Made by a program: the position numbers and the translations under genes. Of a stretch of DNA of 6,064 nt, positions 5,990 to 6,064 are shown piece by piece (the first letter of the stretch is position 1; each line of letters begins with the position of its first letter). The DNA lies in assembly GCA_003224785.1 (NCBI GenBank), contig QHZV01000023.1:1-6064 (forward strand), given 5' to 3'. Below the pieces are notes generated by a model. It was not told the DNA's origin, made no database searches, and worked only from the letters and a program-made list of their open reading frames with translations. This DNA comes from Acidobacteriota bacterium (GTDB taxonomy: Bacteria > Acidobacteriota > Terriglobia > Terriglobales > Acidobacteriaceae).

Positions 5990-6064
5990 CTAGTCCGTGT
6001 TGCTGATGTAAAGCACTCCCCGGGAGTCCCGTTGCACCTTGACCGGCTCGCGTGACGCCCCAAA
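5990..6064 (-). CDS. C-terminal fragment of an unrecognised gene (5' end outside window)
   Basis: On the minus strand an open frame enters from the right edge and ends at TAG (5992-5990). It gives 24 residues ending REPVKVQRDSRGVLYISNTD. The residue mix (charged, then a beta-like VLYIS run) looks like a genuine protein end, and the strand and 91-base spacing to the amidase start fit a gene series. It is too short to assign a family. It could be a chance open frame, since 24 codons without a stop are not rare. Confidence 0.4.
   Translation of the reverse strand, partial: FGASREPVKVQRDSRGVLYISNTD

Overview
The window looks like a chromosomal segment from a bacterium of the phylum Acidobacteriota (inference). 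Three things point there: a eukaryotic-type Ser/Thr kinase with a C-terminal sensor region typical of that phylum, an exported protein resembling the DUF6599 family, and a zinc-ribbon membrane protein of a kind common there. Every supported gene lies on the minus strand, so transcription runs from high to low coordinates. There is no sign of mobile elements, CRISPR arrays or phage genes.

In transcription order: (1) 5990-6064 holds the last 24 codons of an unrecognised gene. (2) 3844-5898 encodes an exported N-acetylmuramoyl-L-alanine amidase with TPR-like, AMIN and Amidase_3 parts; its start is TTG or GTG. (3) 2650-3759 encodes an exported, C-terminally membrane-anchored protein resembling DUF6599. 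It lies 84 bases downstream of the amidase and is probably co-transcribed with it. (4) 2343-2649 (307 bases) has no protein gene, but it holds a possible terminator hairpin, a strong sigma-70-type promoter, an 11-bp hairpin and an intrinsic terminator. Together these make a credible undescribed small RNA or attenuated leader of about 86 nt. (5) 1848-2342 encodes a 164-residue zinc-ribbon membrane protein. (6) 1671-1746 is tRNA-Thr(CGT) with its own promoter. (7) 1-1433 is the 5' part (477 codons) of a transmembrane Ser/Thr kinase that runs off the left edge, with a good promoter at 1517-1544.

Functionally, the amidase and the DUF6599-like protein suggest an envelope or peptidoglycan module, and the kinase adds membrane signalling. 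No shared pathway can be shown from sequence alone. The most novel item is the minus-strand RNA at 2403-2488. Its promoter, start point, two hairpins and wobble-pair asymmetry all agree.
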